Assembly (NCBI GenBank): GCA_038501625.1
Contig: JAZAYU010000013.1
Coordinates: 62,001 to 126,000 of the forward strand
From: Corbicula japonica
Lineage: Eukaryota > Mollusca > Bivalvia > Venerida > Cyrenidae
Direction of reading: 5' to 3'
DNA length: 64,000 bases
Position 1 is the stretch's first letter. Every line of letters begins with the position of its first letter. The position numbers and the translations under genes are program-made. Of this stretch, positions 37,276 to 50,556 are shown one piece after another. The notes beneath the pieces were generated by a model. That model saw nothing but the letters and a program-made list of their open reading frames with translations. It made no database searches and was not told the DNA's origin.

Positions 37276-38045
37276 CGTCCTTTGGAGGTCGTTGGGAACG
37301 ATATTTATGTACTCTATCAAATGGAACTCTTAACAATTACCTTTGTTTTAATATTTTGGCCAGTTTAAAGATGGGTTGTTTCAATATCTCAACCAAAATA
37401 GATTTTGATATAGTTCAATCACCCCAAGACAATACTTCCTCCTTATTAATTTTTGCCTTTGGCGTTGTCTGTGATATGCAGGATTTATATTCTCATATCC
37501 CTTTTCTGTTTAGTTCCGCTCATAGTCTTCTCGTTTCGGGCAAACCCATTCTTTTTATCTGGGACCATATGCTGCTTGACATGGAATGGTCTTAATATTA
37601 AAATACCGTATTGAAGGTTCCGCGTACACCACCAAATGCATACCATCGTTTGGAATAGATTGAAAGTGTACTATTTATTTTTTGTAAATATTGAGATGCG
37701 ATCAATCTGGGGCTAGGCGGCGTGGCTAGTAATATGCATTTCCATTACTGCCCATTAACATGCTCAATCAAACCAATCCTGCAATATTTTCATATTTGTC
37801 GTGTTCTGTGGCTTAAAAGTTCCCCTTTCTACAGATGGACAAGTGATAAGCTATCAGCCAATCGTAATGGTGTAAATTTTCAGTCAAATAATTAACTGTT
37901 ATAATGTCATTCCCGAAAACCCCGTAAATGACCACAAAACCAGAGCCAGAAAAACATAATCAACTTCTGCTTCACGTCATATACAAAATCCTGTTTGTGC
38001 AATGATTTATAATATTTATAAATGTATGTTCACAAAAACATAATT

Positions 38046-38051
38046 TTTAAT
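38046..38051 (-). promoter_or_regulatory. Possible poly(A) signal of gene C
   Basis: Minus-strand ATTAAA about 75 bases past the stop codon; weak variant of the canonical hexamer. No AATAAA was found nearer. Confidence 0.3.
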
Positions 38052-38125
38052 TAACCTCAATATAGAAAAAGTATCACAATCACAGTCTGAGTTTCATTGA
38101 TTTAACACAAAGTTCTGTGTGTGTT

Positions 38126-41100
38126 TCAATATTTTGCAGGTAATGGTATTTCGCTGGAAGCGAATCCGGGTGTTGGGTGGGAGAACCCTGCCTGGGCTGT
38201 TCTCCCCGAACACTGCCCTGACTGCTGCTCACTGTACGGTGGTGGAACCATACCATACTGAGTGCTGTATTGATTGAATCCGTAGTGACCTTGACCTTGG
38301 TGTAAGTGACCGGGGTAAGCCAATGCAGTTCCTGTAGGTAACAGCAGATAACATGTTATTTGATAGTTTGTCAATGGTTCATAAATTGTCAGTTGTTTTT
38401 TTTTTTCATTTCATGATTGCGAATAAAAATACTCTCGTTCGTCGAAACCGGTTTCTTTCTTTCCCGGTAAGTATTTAAGAAATCGGTTGCTACCAAAGTT
38501 CACTGGTTGAGAATAACCTTTCCATTCTATACTTACCGGAAACAAAGTCAGTAACCGGTTTCTTTACAGTTACCGGTCGTTATAGTCACATTCCACCCAA
38601 GATGAACTGGCTCAATATAAATGAACTACTTTAATTAAATTAATTACTCGTCAGCTACTTATTTAGCCGGTTGTATTTCCCTTTTATTCTGACTATAGCA
38701 ATATTTGCATAATTATGATAAATCATTTCTAATATTACTGTTGAATGATTTGAAAATCCGCTCTGAGAAAGATTTTATGAAATATTTGATTTCAATATAA
38801 GAGCACCTTGCGTTTAATTTTTTGGTCATATTTTCTGTTCTTGTTTGCTTAGTGTTCGTTTGGAAATGTAGCGCGATGTAAAAATGACGATTATAAGCAA
38901 CCAAAAAGCACAAGACAACCATCATGAAGCAAGAGCCAAAAAAAAAGAGGCAAATAAGAGGGTCAGTTACCTCACCCCTGTCAGACCTAATAAATTAAAC
39001 AAAATAACGAATTTTAATACAAATCGTGTATTTATTGATCATTTAAAAATAGATGGGTTGATTAGAAAACGAAGACAAAGTTACTCTCATCTACAAATAT
39101 AAGGATACTTGCTATTTCAGACACAACATGTTCCATGTATAACTCTTTAACTGAAATTATAATTAAATTGAAAAAAACAATAAGAACAAATGCTAAATCG
39201 CATGTATTGATATGTTTTTTTCTGGACTTAAACCGTTGGTAAGCGGAATACTTTTTGTTATTGCTTCTTGCATTTTGCATCTTGTTCTATACTTTTCTTA
39301 CTTTCGTTTTTTACTATTTTTCGATGTTTCTAGTTCTCTGTTGCTTTCTTGGCTACTTGCTTTTCTCGTCACTTTGGTGATATACATCCCTTTTCTATTG
39401 TGTATATTTAAAGCGGCATTACTTCAATTTAATCCGCTTTTGTATGAAATATTACATGTATTTGGAACTATAGGCACAAATTCGCAGCATGAGTTCGGGC
39501 TAATAAAATTTTAATTTATTAAAATAAATTTAGTTCGCGCGACTAAAAGCGAAAGTAGGATTTCCGAAACGTCACAGAAATCGAGATCACGCATGAAGTG
39601 GTCGCTTCGTCAAAAATAGGTGCTAAATATAGCTCCAATATATTTTACTTCTTAAAAATTAGTAAACGATAATTTAACATTATCATTGAAAATCCCGTCT
39701 ATAAGAAAGAATTCTTTCGGGCCTTTTGTGTTCAGTTAGAGAGTTTATATATTGGAGTCTATATGGACAAATATGATTTTTCAATAGTATATTCTTACCT
39801 AAGTTTAGGGCTGTTGCTTTAAGTAATACTGCTATTAAAGTAGGGGTTTTGTCTTTTGTCTTGTGGCAATACCTGATACGAATTTTCACGTTTTTTGTCA
39901 ATAAGAGATAAAGTGCAAATAGCATAGCGCAATGGCCTGCCATATGACAATCATATCACAAGAACTAAAACTGTAGTACCTGGATAGGCTGAAGGTTGTG
40001 GATGAATAATAACATTTTGTCGGTTTTTCTGCTTCTGTTTACAGAGGCAGATCAGGGTGACGAGACAGACGATGAAAAACACAGAGCCCACGACTATACC
40101 CACAATGCCGGATACTGACACATACGTACTGGAAAAGTAAACATGTTGTTCTCTGAATGATGACAAAACTCATAAAACTGATTGAGTAGTGATGCTGATG
40201 TCGCCTGAATACATATCAGAAAGAGTATCCAGTCAGAAGCTCGTGACTTAAACGAGAATACGATCAAGTGAATCGGTAACCTCTAGAAGTATCAGTGTGC
40301 TGTTACAGGTGTAACGTAGTAAACTGACCCCATATAGTCATAGAGTAATGACCCCTCTGTCATTTTTTAACAGAAATATTACCCCTTTCCATTTAATATC
40401 GAGCTCTAGCTCGGGTCGCTTCGCGTTAAGCTCGTCTTAAGGTCGCAGGAATGCCCATTCACTAAGGAGAAAAAAACGATGGTTTCCGGTTGTGCGCTGG
40501 TTTCCGGTTGTGCACAGCATAAGGCAATGTAAACACGGGAAAAAACCTGACCGGTAAAAACTTACGGCAAAGTATTGTTTTTACAAATTTTGTTATTGGC
40601 TTTATTTTTATAAATTGCTATTGGCAAAATATCTTTAAAAATTAAAACTTATTATTCGGTAGCATTGTTATCGGACTAGCATTTTGGAAAGCTAAAAAAT
40701 CTAAATCGTCTGTTTAGATAGTAGGTTGTCGTTCGTTGTAACCAATAGCAATACTAGCAATCGGCCATTTTGAGAAAGACTGAAGAAGTCAAGTTGAAAA
40801 CTACTGAATGTTAGCTTGTCAGTGGATTATTAGGCCTTTAAATTCAAAGAAGCATAAGGCCCATCGACGGAACAATTAGATGCATGGGGTTTTTCTTGAA
40901 AACAAGATGTAAGGCTGGTGAGAACCAACTTTCATGTGAAGTTGAATTGTGAACTGGACCTCGCAATATTCAGTCACATTGTGAGACACACTGAGCTTAG
41001 CCCAGCGCCACAATTCAGTTTTGTATAAGAGTTTTTTGTCACTGGTCATGTTCGTCATTCAGACATGTATACAGCTCATGGCAGTCGAAGATATTGTTTG

Positions 41101-44100
41101 TGAGAGTACTGAACACGAGGTATGAGATTTCTTTTATTTATTCTTATAAAACACATGGCACAAGAGCAAATCTACACCACAGGGGCGTTGAAGACTGACT
41201 TTGTTTTCTAAAAAAAAAGAAACTGGCCGCCGCCCCTCCCCCTAAAAAATGAGGGTCTACACTGGGTCTACACTGCATAAACATAATGTTTATTGTTTTG
41301 GTTGATAGATTGGGATCGTTATCAGTCTATTCACACCAAATTTATGATCAAATACCATGGAATTGGTATAAGGATTACAGTCAATAGGCCACAAACAAGT
41401 CAATCGAGCCACACTTTATTTTGAAAATGCTCAAATAGGCCTCAAAAATAGGCCACATTTTTATTTTATTAATAAAGTTTTTAGTATCATTGTGTTAATA
41501 TGTTCTATGTCATATTATGATGTTTTATAAAATATTTTTCATGAACAAGTTGCTTCATAGATTGGACATTTTGTACAAAGCAACATGTACTTTTTCTGGA
41601 TTTTTGTCCAAGACTATCATGACTAAAAAGGTGGGAAAACAATTAACAAAATGTTGCAACATAAGAAAAGACATCATTTATATGTCAATATGCTCTTTTG
41701 ATCAGTGACCTTAGTCTACAAAAGTCACTCTGTCTACACTAGCACAGAATCAAATATTGATGGTTGCAACATAAGCTGTGTATTTTGCATTGTCCAACAT
41801 GGAAATTGGTTTAGAAATAAATTTATTTATTTATTAAATATGACACCTTTGATTGCATTAGCACCTCTGACTTTTACTGCAAGTGTTGTAAATTGTGATC
41901 TTATATAACAGTGTGACACCCAGACAAAACTGATTGAATCAACACCTTAGGTAGGTGTAGAGAAGAGATTATGACTGTAACATAAATTACTTTACTTTAT
42001 GATGACAGTCCAATTTTTTAAGGAAAAATGACAATCAGATGATGTTTTAATTTGTTCTTGGGTTTCATGATGACAAGCACAATTTTATATATCAATTAAG
42101 CAATGATACTATATTTTAAAAGCTTGTGTAAATATAAAAAGTTAAAACAAAACTAACTCTTTACAGTGATTGCCATATACAATAGACTTACAAGTACTGC
42201 CTGAATTGACTTGTGGCCTATTTGACATGGTACCTCCAGAAACAATTTATGTTTTTTTATATTTTGGCCAAATACATGACAGATTGTCCTAAATGTATGA
42301 AATTTCAGGTTTTATTAATTGTATAGACATAATTTTCTCAAAGTAACTACTGAGTATTACCTTTTTAATTTTAATATACAGTACTGTAGTATAAGATTTT
42401 AAATAAAAGAGAAATTTACCCTTTTACTCTACAGACATGCCTTTTTACCAGTGTGAGACCGGTGTAGATCCAGATTAGCTGGCACATCTAATCAGGATCT
42501 GCACTGTTCACTTTTTGCTCAGAAATAACCTAATGATTTAAACAAGTGAACATTGCAGATCCTGATCAGACATCATGGATGTGCTGGCTGATCTGAATCT
42601 ACACAGTTTTTCCATGTCATAAAGGGGTTTACATGGAGGAAAGGGTTAATCTCCAATATATTATCATCAGTTGAGACCAAAAAGTTTGACCAGAAAGCAG
42701 AATACATGTGTACCAAGAATAGCATCAAATATCAAGTTAATGCTCATTTTGGGAATTAAAAGTGTTCTATTATTACCATATTTTCTGTCATGTGCACATT
42801 TCAACATGATTTCATAATGAAAATATGTATGTGAGGTACATGTGTAATCAAATACACTATTTACAAGGTGTCTGTTTTATTTTTGCAAATTTTGTTAAAT
42901 ATTCATCGAGGGGTCAGTGCAAAACTATTGTAACTACATGGCAATAAAGAAGGAGTTACAATAGTTTTGCACTGAGCCCTCGTCATGGTGTCACTAAATT
43001 TGCTCAGCATCAAAAAGTTGTGTTTTAGAAAATAAAAAAATCAGAGCTTTCATAATCATTTAAATTGTTGAAAAAAAGTAGATTTCTGTGAAGAGGAAGA
43101 GAAACATTTCTTGCCATGTCAGTGGGTTTTTGGCCTCTTTAAATACATGAAAAAATCTGAATATACCGGTATTTGGATCTGCTTAAGCTGGACTACAAAA
43201 AACTGGAAATTGCACTCATAATAAAATATTTACACCTTTATTTCCACTGCTTCAATATCCTTTACGGGACGAGTGAACTTCAATCTTCAATGAACACCGT
43301 TAGCCTTATCACCGCGCAATGAGTACATTTAGGGTCGGATGTAAAGGAATGCCCTGTTGACGTCATGAAATCCCCGCTATTTTTATAATTGTTGCTAATT
43401 TTAGATAGCTCTTCCTGGAATGTTGCTATTTTTAGATTACTTTTATTTTTAGTTTCTTTTTTACCCCTCAAACCGGAAGTAAACAAGTTTACTTATATGA
43501 CATCAAATCCAGTTGTTTCTTTCGTTTCGTGTTCCTGTTTTATGTTATATCTGGGGCTACCGCCCCCGAACCCCCGTTTTTATGTTTTAAGCGAGAAAGA
43601 AAATGGCCGCCAAAAATCCGATTCAGTGAGGGTCGGATGTAAACTCGTACCGTTCCATTTTCTAGAATTATCATTGGTTGAAAATTTAACGCATTAGTCT
43701 TTTCTAACATCCCGCCAAAATAACGGTTTTTACTTAGACTATCATTTACTCGCATAGATAGTACTTGCTGTGATACAAATTTGATGTTTTTGTGAAATAT
43801 TAGGTTTTTCTGTATTTAAATGTTTGAAAAAACGGATGAATGTGTTCAATAAACATGGAACTATTTTTGGTCGTAGTATGATTTTTTTTATTTGAGTAAA
43901 TAGGCGGACCAGTCCAAATGCCAAACCCGGGGTAAGAAATGTTTTAAACAACATTTCGAAATTAGTAAAAAGTATATATTTTATATTAAATTTAGAAACA
44001 AAATGATAAAATGAGGTGTAAATATAAGGAATAAATTTCGTGTTTGATAAGTTCATCGAGTCTTGAACGTCATTAGGGCTGGTTAAAGCACGCGTGGAGT

Positions 44101-47100
44101 CCTTCGGACTCCACACACTTTAACCAGCCCTAATGACATTCAAGACTCGATGAACTTATCAAACACGAAATTTATTCCTTAAAACAATGATTTTTTCTTT
44201 TGTATGTTTATGTTTTAGCAATGTAACAGTAGAGAAGTTTACATTTTTTAATATATGGTACTTTTTAAAGAGAAATTTACCTACAGTATTTTAAAGTAGT
44301 TGTGCCTAAATTTCTGCAATGAAAAATACAAAATCCAGAAAATACCAACTGAAATGAGCTTCAGAATTTTGAAATTCACATTTTCCAGTATATATATTAC
44401 ATTTATAAAATACTTACCAGACAGAGATCCAAAAGTGGTTATGAATAATGGCATGTTGATGTGTTCATGGGTTTACATTTTTTTGCAAACAATCTCTTAA
44501 AATTGTTATTATACATTTAAAAAATGGACTAACAACATTTTTAATGCATGATTTGATTGGCAAGCACAATTCATTTATGTAATGAAAATAGATATAAAGA
44601 AGCATTTTGTTTCAAATCAGTTACTAAGACCTGTAAAGGAGTGTTACATATGGATAATCAGACTACATGATATTGTACATGTTTATGTTTAATTGATTGA
44701 GATTATTTCATCTATTTTGGCCCAATAGCTGAACTATTTTTCAACTTAAATAAGTAATTCTATCATGCACATTTAAGTAACTTGGCTCAAATATGTACCT
44801 TATTGTCACCAAATATGTACCATATTGTCACAATATTTTTCACACAGCATCTATAGCTTCAAATTACTGTTGTTAATAACTGAAAATTCCTTTGGCATTG
44901 TCATTCCTGGAGATATTTTCAAATGACTTTGCACAAATATGCCACAAAATCTAGGTGATGTATCACACTACATATTGAAGTCTCAATATGGTGTTAATGT
45001 GATGTACATGTACATGTATATTGAAACAGTACTTTTTAGGTCTATATTATAACTTTATTCATTTACATGCATATATATATATTGAATAGCATGGAACAAT
45101 TTTGTGCAATTGCAAGTTACAAAGTTAATGCAAGTGTAATCAAGGTAACATTTTAAAATATAATTTTTTTTTCAGACAATAATATATTAATTTTCATGCA
45201 CATGTGACAATGTAATATTTTCATGTAGCAATGAAGAATTTATCAATATTGCATATTGCATTAAGTGAGGTAATGGAACGCATTTGGGTTGTAAATTTAA
45301 GCAAGTAGCCTTTGTGTTTACACATTAAAAACCCTAATGTTTAGTAAAAGTCAGATTGCCAGTTGTCCAGCTGAATTAAGTTGATGTAGACCTAAATTCT
45401 TTCCAAAAATCACATAATTTTATCGTGCATGAGTAGGCTAACAAATGTTAGAAACAAATTATTTTTTAATATAAATCATTATCTGAGATTAATAAAGCTA
45501 GAGCTCGATAAGAGGCAGTGCCTTAGTTCATATTCTGACATCCCGTAAATCTATAAAATAATGACTGATATTTTATCTATAAAATATTGACCCCCATTAT
45601 ATTATTACGACCCTAGTCATAACATTACGGTTTTCATATTAAATGGATAATTTGATAACTTTTAAAATTTTAATCATTAGTAAGCGAGAGTGGTTATTTT
45701 TTGTGTTGAGTTAAGATAATGAGTGAGTAACCTTGATAGAAACGCGGTATCGAAGTCATGTTTCTAAGGACAAATTACCCATTTTCTATGAAATACTGAT
45801 TTAGTAAAAGAAAATGATCCCGATTGGAAACCTATTGCCTAAATCATTGAGTTTAAACAATTATAACATAAGATAGGTTGTTGATTAGTTGTTGCTCTTG
45901 TTCCTGAAGCCTCACAAGTACTAGACTATATAGACTCTACATAAATTGTGCATTAACATTAAAATATAATATACAATGATTTATATAGTATCGAATTGTT
46001 TGCATATGACGTCAGTGTAAATACCGCCAGCTGATTTATGCTTATCATTTAAATAAAACTGATTAAGGATAAGTAGTCGGACTGTGAAATTCTGTTTATT
46101 TAACCAAGCATGATCTGGGCGAAGTAATTATTTTTCCGATCATTAATACTCAGAAGATCGAACTGCGCAATATCAAAATGTTCAAACTTGTTGCTGATTA
46201 ACCATACTTAAATTTTTTTTTCAAATGGCTGTAAAGTTATCTGTTACGTCCACATAATATTTTGTGCAATTAACTTGTGATATGAAGATGAACTGAAACG
46301 AGAAAAAAATGTAAAGTTTGTTAGTGAGGTGTCCAACGTTATGAATCAGTAAAATTTACGATGTTGAAAAGACATTTGTACCAGCATCTTGTTCCACCGT
46401 AACAGCAGTACTCATAGTGTCCGTAGCAAACTCTATTTCCGTAGTAACTGTTGTGGTTGCAGACCTCGTAACAACACACGCCTTAATAAATGTAAAACAA
46501 AATAAACACAAAAACTAGCGAAGATTGTTGCTTTAAATAGCAACTCAAATAAAAGATAACTGTTATTGTAATAGTAAAACATATTATGTGATGATGTTTA
46601 TGCTATGATCAAGTCGGACACATATCTGGAAATAAGTTCCAACGTGGGGATTTGTTTTAAAATAAATATTGTATGCAATTGCGCTCAGGAATATAAGAAA
46701 CGAAACAAAACAATGTGTCAAAGTCTGGGTCATTACAAATGTTTTGAGATACATGACATTGTATATGTTTATCAGGATTGCCACTACTGGTGCTATTTAA
46801 ATGCTGTCATCATAAATCGGACATGTACAAGCTCATTAATCGTACAACAAATTGACGAATTCATTGTTCATATACTTTTGTTAGACATTATAATAACCTT
46901 TCAAAGTTATTATTACGGGTATGTTTTATATTGTAGTGTTTCTTGCCGCTGTTGTTTGTTTTTGCGGGGCGGGGGTTGATCAGTTTTGTTTTGTTTTGCT
47001 TTTTGGCTGTATTTTTAAACTATTTGCTATATTTTAGATTGACTCCTGAGATTTTCTTGAATTATACGCCACTTTTCCTCACTACATTCTGGCTGTGTGG

Positions 47101-48727
47101 GGAGACTGTGTTTTCTGAGTATCTTCCTGATGTGCATATTTCACTTTTTTATACAATGAGTGCAACACAATATTTTCACAAATATAAATGTCGTTGAACA
47201 AAACTGAATTCGTCAATTTGTTAGCGAGATTGGCTCTTTGTTAAGACATGTGTTTAATTGTCATCTTATATGATGTTTTTCTGAGTTCATTGATGTAACC
47301 GTAAGTTAGAAACAAGGAGAGTCAATCTCGCCAAAACATTTTATTCTTTTTAGTAAAACATTAAACCGACGACTGATTTCATTACTTAAACTGTAAACAA
47401 TCTTGAATATTTGTCTATGTATCTTTTATTGTCCAACAATATTGACCTGGCACTCTTGCATTTGACCCCATATTCGTTAATTTTCGTAAATGTTACGATC
47501 GATAGTCCGGCATCTATTCCAATACTCCACACACCACTGAGGTGTAAATTGAATAATATATCGGTGTTTTCGCTGATACCCGTGTTTATTCAATGACCTT
47601 TACGAAAATTAATGAAGTGCCAGGTGAATATTGTTGGACAATACTTGTTGTTGTTGACATCGGTGTACTTACGAAAACCAGTAGGTGTACTATTGTCCAA
47701 CAATATTGACCTGGCACTTCATTAATTTTCGTAAAGGTCATTGGATAAACACGGGCATCAGCGAATACTATTTATTACTAATATATATTTATTCAATTTA
47801 CACTCCAATGATGTGTGGTGTATTGAAATAGATGCCGGACCACCGATTCAACGTAGATCGTAACGTTTACGAAATTTAACGAATATGGGGTCAAATGCAA
47901 GAGTGCCAGGTCAATGTTGTTGGACAATATCTCCATTGAACTGTATTAGAACAAATGTAAACAAAGCAAACGAATGCTGTGTTTTTTTAAAATAAAAGAT
48001 GCTCGTTACCGACGCTCAATAGCAATTCAAGATACTTCATGAAAGGTAATAAAATTACATTTGGAATTTTTTCCGTCTTACTGTTATAGCAATAAATGGA
48101 TATGTAGGAACGCGCTACCCTAACTGTGTTTGACTAGCTTTAATTTTGCTAACGGTTTTAACACAAAACATGCGTTGCAGTGATATATAATTATCATTGG
48201 TGAAAAAGAATGAACTTTGGTAGTATTTTGTACACTTTAGAAAAAAAGAGAAAAACAAATTTAGAAGGCCAAACAGACAGACGGACAGTAAGATAGTTTA
48301 GTGTGTTCATTCAATGGGTTGTTATTAATGTATGACCGATGAAGCACAATACTTTCATGCATACAAGCGTATATTGTTATGACAAGATATCCAATTGACT
48401 GGTGTCTGTCTTGCATCACAAGTTTTCATTTAAATAAGCAATAGATTAAAAAGGAAAACTTCTCTAAGCCACCTCTAATAAGACTGATATGAAAATGTCA
48501 CAGGCTCGGTTTGATTGATCCTGTTTATGGGAAATAATGGAAATGCATATTACTGATTACATCGCAAAACCCTGGGTTGAGCGCAACTCAATAAAACATA
48601 ACTTAATAATACTAACACACGAGTCTACCTTTATTAGAATATTAAATCAAGCCAAATTTACACTACCTTTCACAATGGTGAAGAATACTCCGAAAGCCAA
48701 TGTTAAAACTAAAGCTGATTGCGCCAT
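38126..48727 (-). CDS. Gene C: Shisa/CYYR1-like cysteine- and tyrosine-rich type I membrane protein with PPPY tail (4 exons, 171 aa)
   Basis: Exons: 48667-48727, 46382-46481, 39980-40128, 38126-38331; GT-AG, phases 1, 2, 1; 516 coding bases with TGA stop. Signal peptide residues 1-20 (MAQSALVLTLAFG). Ectodomain about 22-54 with eight Cys and many Tyr: VCCYEVC, then C-x6-CC-x5-CC, last codon split by intron 2. Transmembrane helix about 63-85 (SGIVGIVVGSVFFIVCLVT), then KQKQKNRQ. Tail of about 85 residues is Gln/Gly/Tyr-rich (HLHQGQGHYGFNQYSTQYG) with PPPY at 133-136 and ends PAKY. Nearest paralogue is gene A: exon 1 and 3 lengths are identical and the tail is alignable throughout. PPxY motifs bind WW domains such as those of NEDD4-type ubiquitin ligases (family knowledge). 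Introns 1 and 2 hold several mobile elements. Confidence 0.88.
42425..42655. mobile_element. MITE-like inverted repeat, copy 2
   Basis: Arms: AGATCCAGATTAGCTGGCAC then ATCAGGATCTGCA, and complement TGCAGATCCTGATCAG then GCTGGCTGATCTGAATCTAC. Same family as 5215-5405. Confidence 0.65.
42907..42982. mobile_element. 76 bp hairpin insertion with TCAT flanks
   Basis: Arms CGAGGGGTCAGTGCAAAACT..ATTGTAACT and AGTTACAATAGTTTTGCACT..GAGCCCTCG fold on each other. TCAT occurs on both sides (42903-42906, 42983-42986). The matching place in the left arm (about 8920-8930) lacks it. Confidence 0.8.
43228..44183. mobile_element. Insertion of about 955 bp in the right arm
   Basis: Absent from the left arm between AATGATTTTTT and AAGTGCAACTTCC (about 8660-8700). 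Contains two GGGTCGGATGTAAA copies (about 43331, 43631), a less AT-rich stretch and, at its right end, the 44026-44180 palindrome. No coding sequence recognised. Confidence 0.6.
44026..44180. mobile_element. 155 bp near-perfect foldback palindrome
   Basis: Arms of about 62 bp are complementary: AAGGAATAAATTTCGTGTTT pairs with AAACACGAAATTTATTCCTT, and TTCATCGAGTCTTGAA and AGGGCTGGTTAAAG with their complements. The loop itself contains TGGAGTCC-TTC-GGACTCCA. Mismatches are very few, so it is recent or homogenised. Confidence 0.9.
47088..47160 (+). repeat. Retroelement 3' tail fragment (copy 4)
   Basis: GGCTGTGTGGGGAGACTGTGTTTTCTGAG..TCCTGATGTGCATATTTCAC, complement of the ATATGCATATCAGGA end of the tail; in intron 1 of gene C. 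Confidence 0.6.
47428..47643. mobile_element. TIR MITE, copy 1 of an inverted pair
   Basis: TIR ATTGTCCAACAATATTGACC..TGGCAC and complement GTGCCAGGTGAATATTGTTG..GACAAT. Interior contains TTGACCCCATATTCGTTAA. Confidence 0.85.
47692..47928. mobile_element. TIR MITE, copy 2 of an inverted pair
   Basis: Same TIRs as copy 1 but interior in opposite orientation (TTAACGAATATGGGGTCAA near its right end), separated from copy 1 by 48 bp. Together they form an about 500 bp foldback within intron 1 of gene C. Confidence 0.85.
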
Positions 48728-48739
48728 TATTTACGAAAG

Positions 48740-48835
48740 TTTACTTATCTAACCGACTTGATTGTAACTAAAAACCTTTATAAGTAAATGTAAACATAGT
48801 TTTCCTCTTATCTGCCAAATAAGGGGTTAAGCATA
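48740..48835 (-). promoter_or_regulatory. Putative promoter/5' UTR block of gene C with two GATA motifs
   Basis: Minus-strand AGATAAG at 48744-48750 and 48807-48813, 17 and 80 bases upstream of the ATG. Beyond the second lies the block shared with gene A, AATAAGGGGTTAAGCATAC on the plus strand. Confidence 0.5.
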
Positions 48836-48849
48836 CTTCCTTCTACGTA

Positions 48850-50450
48850 TATTTGTTATTTTAGGGTAACAAATCATCTAAAAGTATCGGAGAGACCACA
48901 ATCAATGGTTTGAAATCAATCTCAGATAACGATACAGTTTATCATTAATATTTTAAAGAGAACTCTGGAAAAACGTCGTGTTCAAATGTTGTATCTAGCA
49001 ATACTGAATTGCATGAAAAGATACGTCGAATATAAATGATTTTAAAACATACTGTACTGTTGACTTATTTAAGCACTGCCTGTAGCTAAAGCTTATAAAA
49101 CTATATATTTTTCTCTCTTAAATGCATGCTCATGTATTTGTAAAAGGAAATCTTAAGGACAGCTATTGAGTTTTTTTTGCGGATTTTGTGTCTATAAATA
49201 CTACACCGCCAAATTATATAACTTTACATCGCTTTGCGAATGCTCAAGAGTCCGAGCAGTGACAAGCAAAAGAACATGCTCTACCCGATAAATAAATATA
49301 AAAAAGTGAAATATATATCAGGAATAGCCGCATCCAGAATACACATACTTCTCACGCAGCCAAAAATGTCTTACCAATTTCGCCTATTGAAATTATGTGT
49401 TTTTGCAGTACCATCACTTTCACCCACGGGTCCATTCTAACCCTTGATGTCTTAGACTTACAAACATCGCCGCTTTTCTTTCGCAACACAACTTTTCGTA
49501 ACTTCTAAAGATAATTTTAACCGGATAAAATTTGAGGAAACATTTACATTGAGTAAATACGACGCGACTCAACTGAAATATTTATTGCACTTAAGAACTT
49601 AAGAACCCTCCAACTTAGTTCCGCATATATTTTAATGATATGTACAGATTTATCTGAGTCACGATACCTTAATTTGTTTTCGTTGATTATAAACACAGTG
49701 ACGGAAGGAGGAAGAGATTCTGGATAATCCATGGTTCATATATAGGAAGGAAGAAAACAAACTGAAATAGTCTTCGTTCAATATACGCTCTACGAAGTGA
49801 GGATTCACAGAAACTGAAAATGTTATCGTACAACACCAGCGGCGTACATGACGTATATATAGACCCCTTAACACCAGCGGCTACAATAAGGATGCGCAGA
49901 ACTTAAAATATACACAGTTCAAAACTTATGGCGCGCAAAGGCCAGACACAACACCAGAAATTGGCATTTATAAACACTAGCGGTGTATAGGGAGGACCAT
50001 ATAACCTGAAATAACCATCTTAGCGAGCTGTGAGTCACATAATCTGGAAAAGTCATAATTCAACTATTATTTAAGTAAAAATCAAAATAGTCATTGTTTA
50101 ACAATGGGGTCATGTAGTAGACAGACACAGTACCTTAAAGTCATATTTCAACGTAATAGCGAGCATTGAGGCATTTAAGATAAAACAGACGTTAGTTGAC
50201 GTTTGAGAAGGATACTTCATTTGCTTCTGTGATTATTTTGGAAGCAATCAAATATTAATGTAGTAAATAATTACAAAATATTTATTAAGTTTGTGATATG
50301 AGAGGAAATGGTAACATCGCAACATTCAACCACAAACGATACCTAAACATCGCATACTTCAGTAATGTTCACGGAAGTTGTTAACCAAATTATTAACGCA
50401 AACAAATTTTCCTCATTCAAAATTTTGAGAATATATTTAAGACGTTGATA
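48850..50450. other. Intergenic DNA between C and D
   Basis: No supported exon. A retroelement tail fragment (copy 5) lies at about 49300-49365 (AAAAAGTGAAATATATATCAGG, CCGCATCCAGAA). Confidence 0.4.
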
Positions 50451-50457
50451 AACAATT

Positions 50458-50463
50458 TTTATT
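50458..50463 (-). promoter_or_regulatory. Possible poly(A) signal of gene D
   Basis: Minus-strand AATAAA 94 bases past the stop codon. Confidence 0.5.
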
Positions 50464-50556
50464 CCAAACACTTGTCTGCATACATTCAATTTGTTTTTCA
50501 AATGTATTTATAAGCAGGTCCAAACGTCGAATGCATGTACAGGCAACCTGTATGAT

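Larger units (their letters stand above)
35290..38100. other. Intergenic DNA between B and C
   Basis: No supported exon. Contains SINE fragment 37205-37275 and repeat copies at about 37150-37200 and 37690-37820. Open frames at 35969-36364 and 37260-37595 have no recognised features. Confidence 0.4.
42790..45495 (+). repeat. Right arm of large inverted duplication
   Basis: Complement of 7640-9043, interrupted by a 76 bp hairpin at 42907-42982 and a block of about 955 bp at about 43228-44183. The uninterrupted left arm gives the pre-insertion state for both. Confidence 0.85.
40398..45510. mobile_element. Large repeat block bounded by 13 bp inverted repeat
   Basis: ATCGAGCTCTAGC at 40398-40410 is the exact complement of GCTAGAGCTCGAT at 45498-45510, and both outer flanks contain CCATTTAATAT (plus and minus respectively). 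The block includes the right arm of the inverted duplication and two foldbacks. Its first 2.4 kb has TTTCCGGTTGTGC repeats (about 40483-40520) but no coding sequence I can name. May be one large non-autonomous element in intron 2 of gene C, or a composite. Confidence 0.4.

Noticed and set aside
40876..41058. Minus-strand open frame of 60 codons (KLSVSHNVTEYCEVQF)
   Set aside because: No splice or family support and it lies in a mobile-rich intron; left unannotated.
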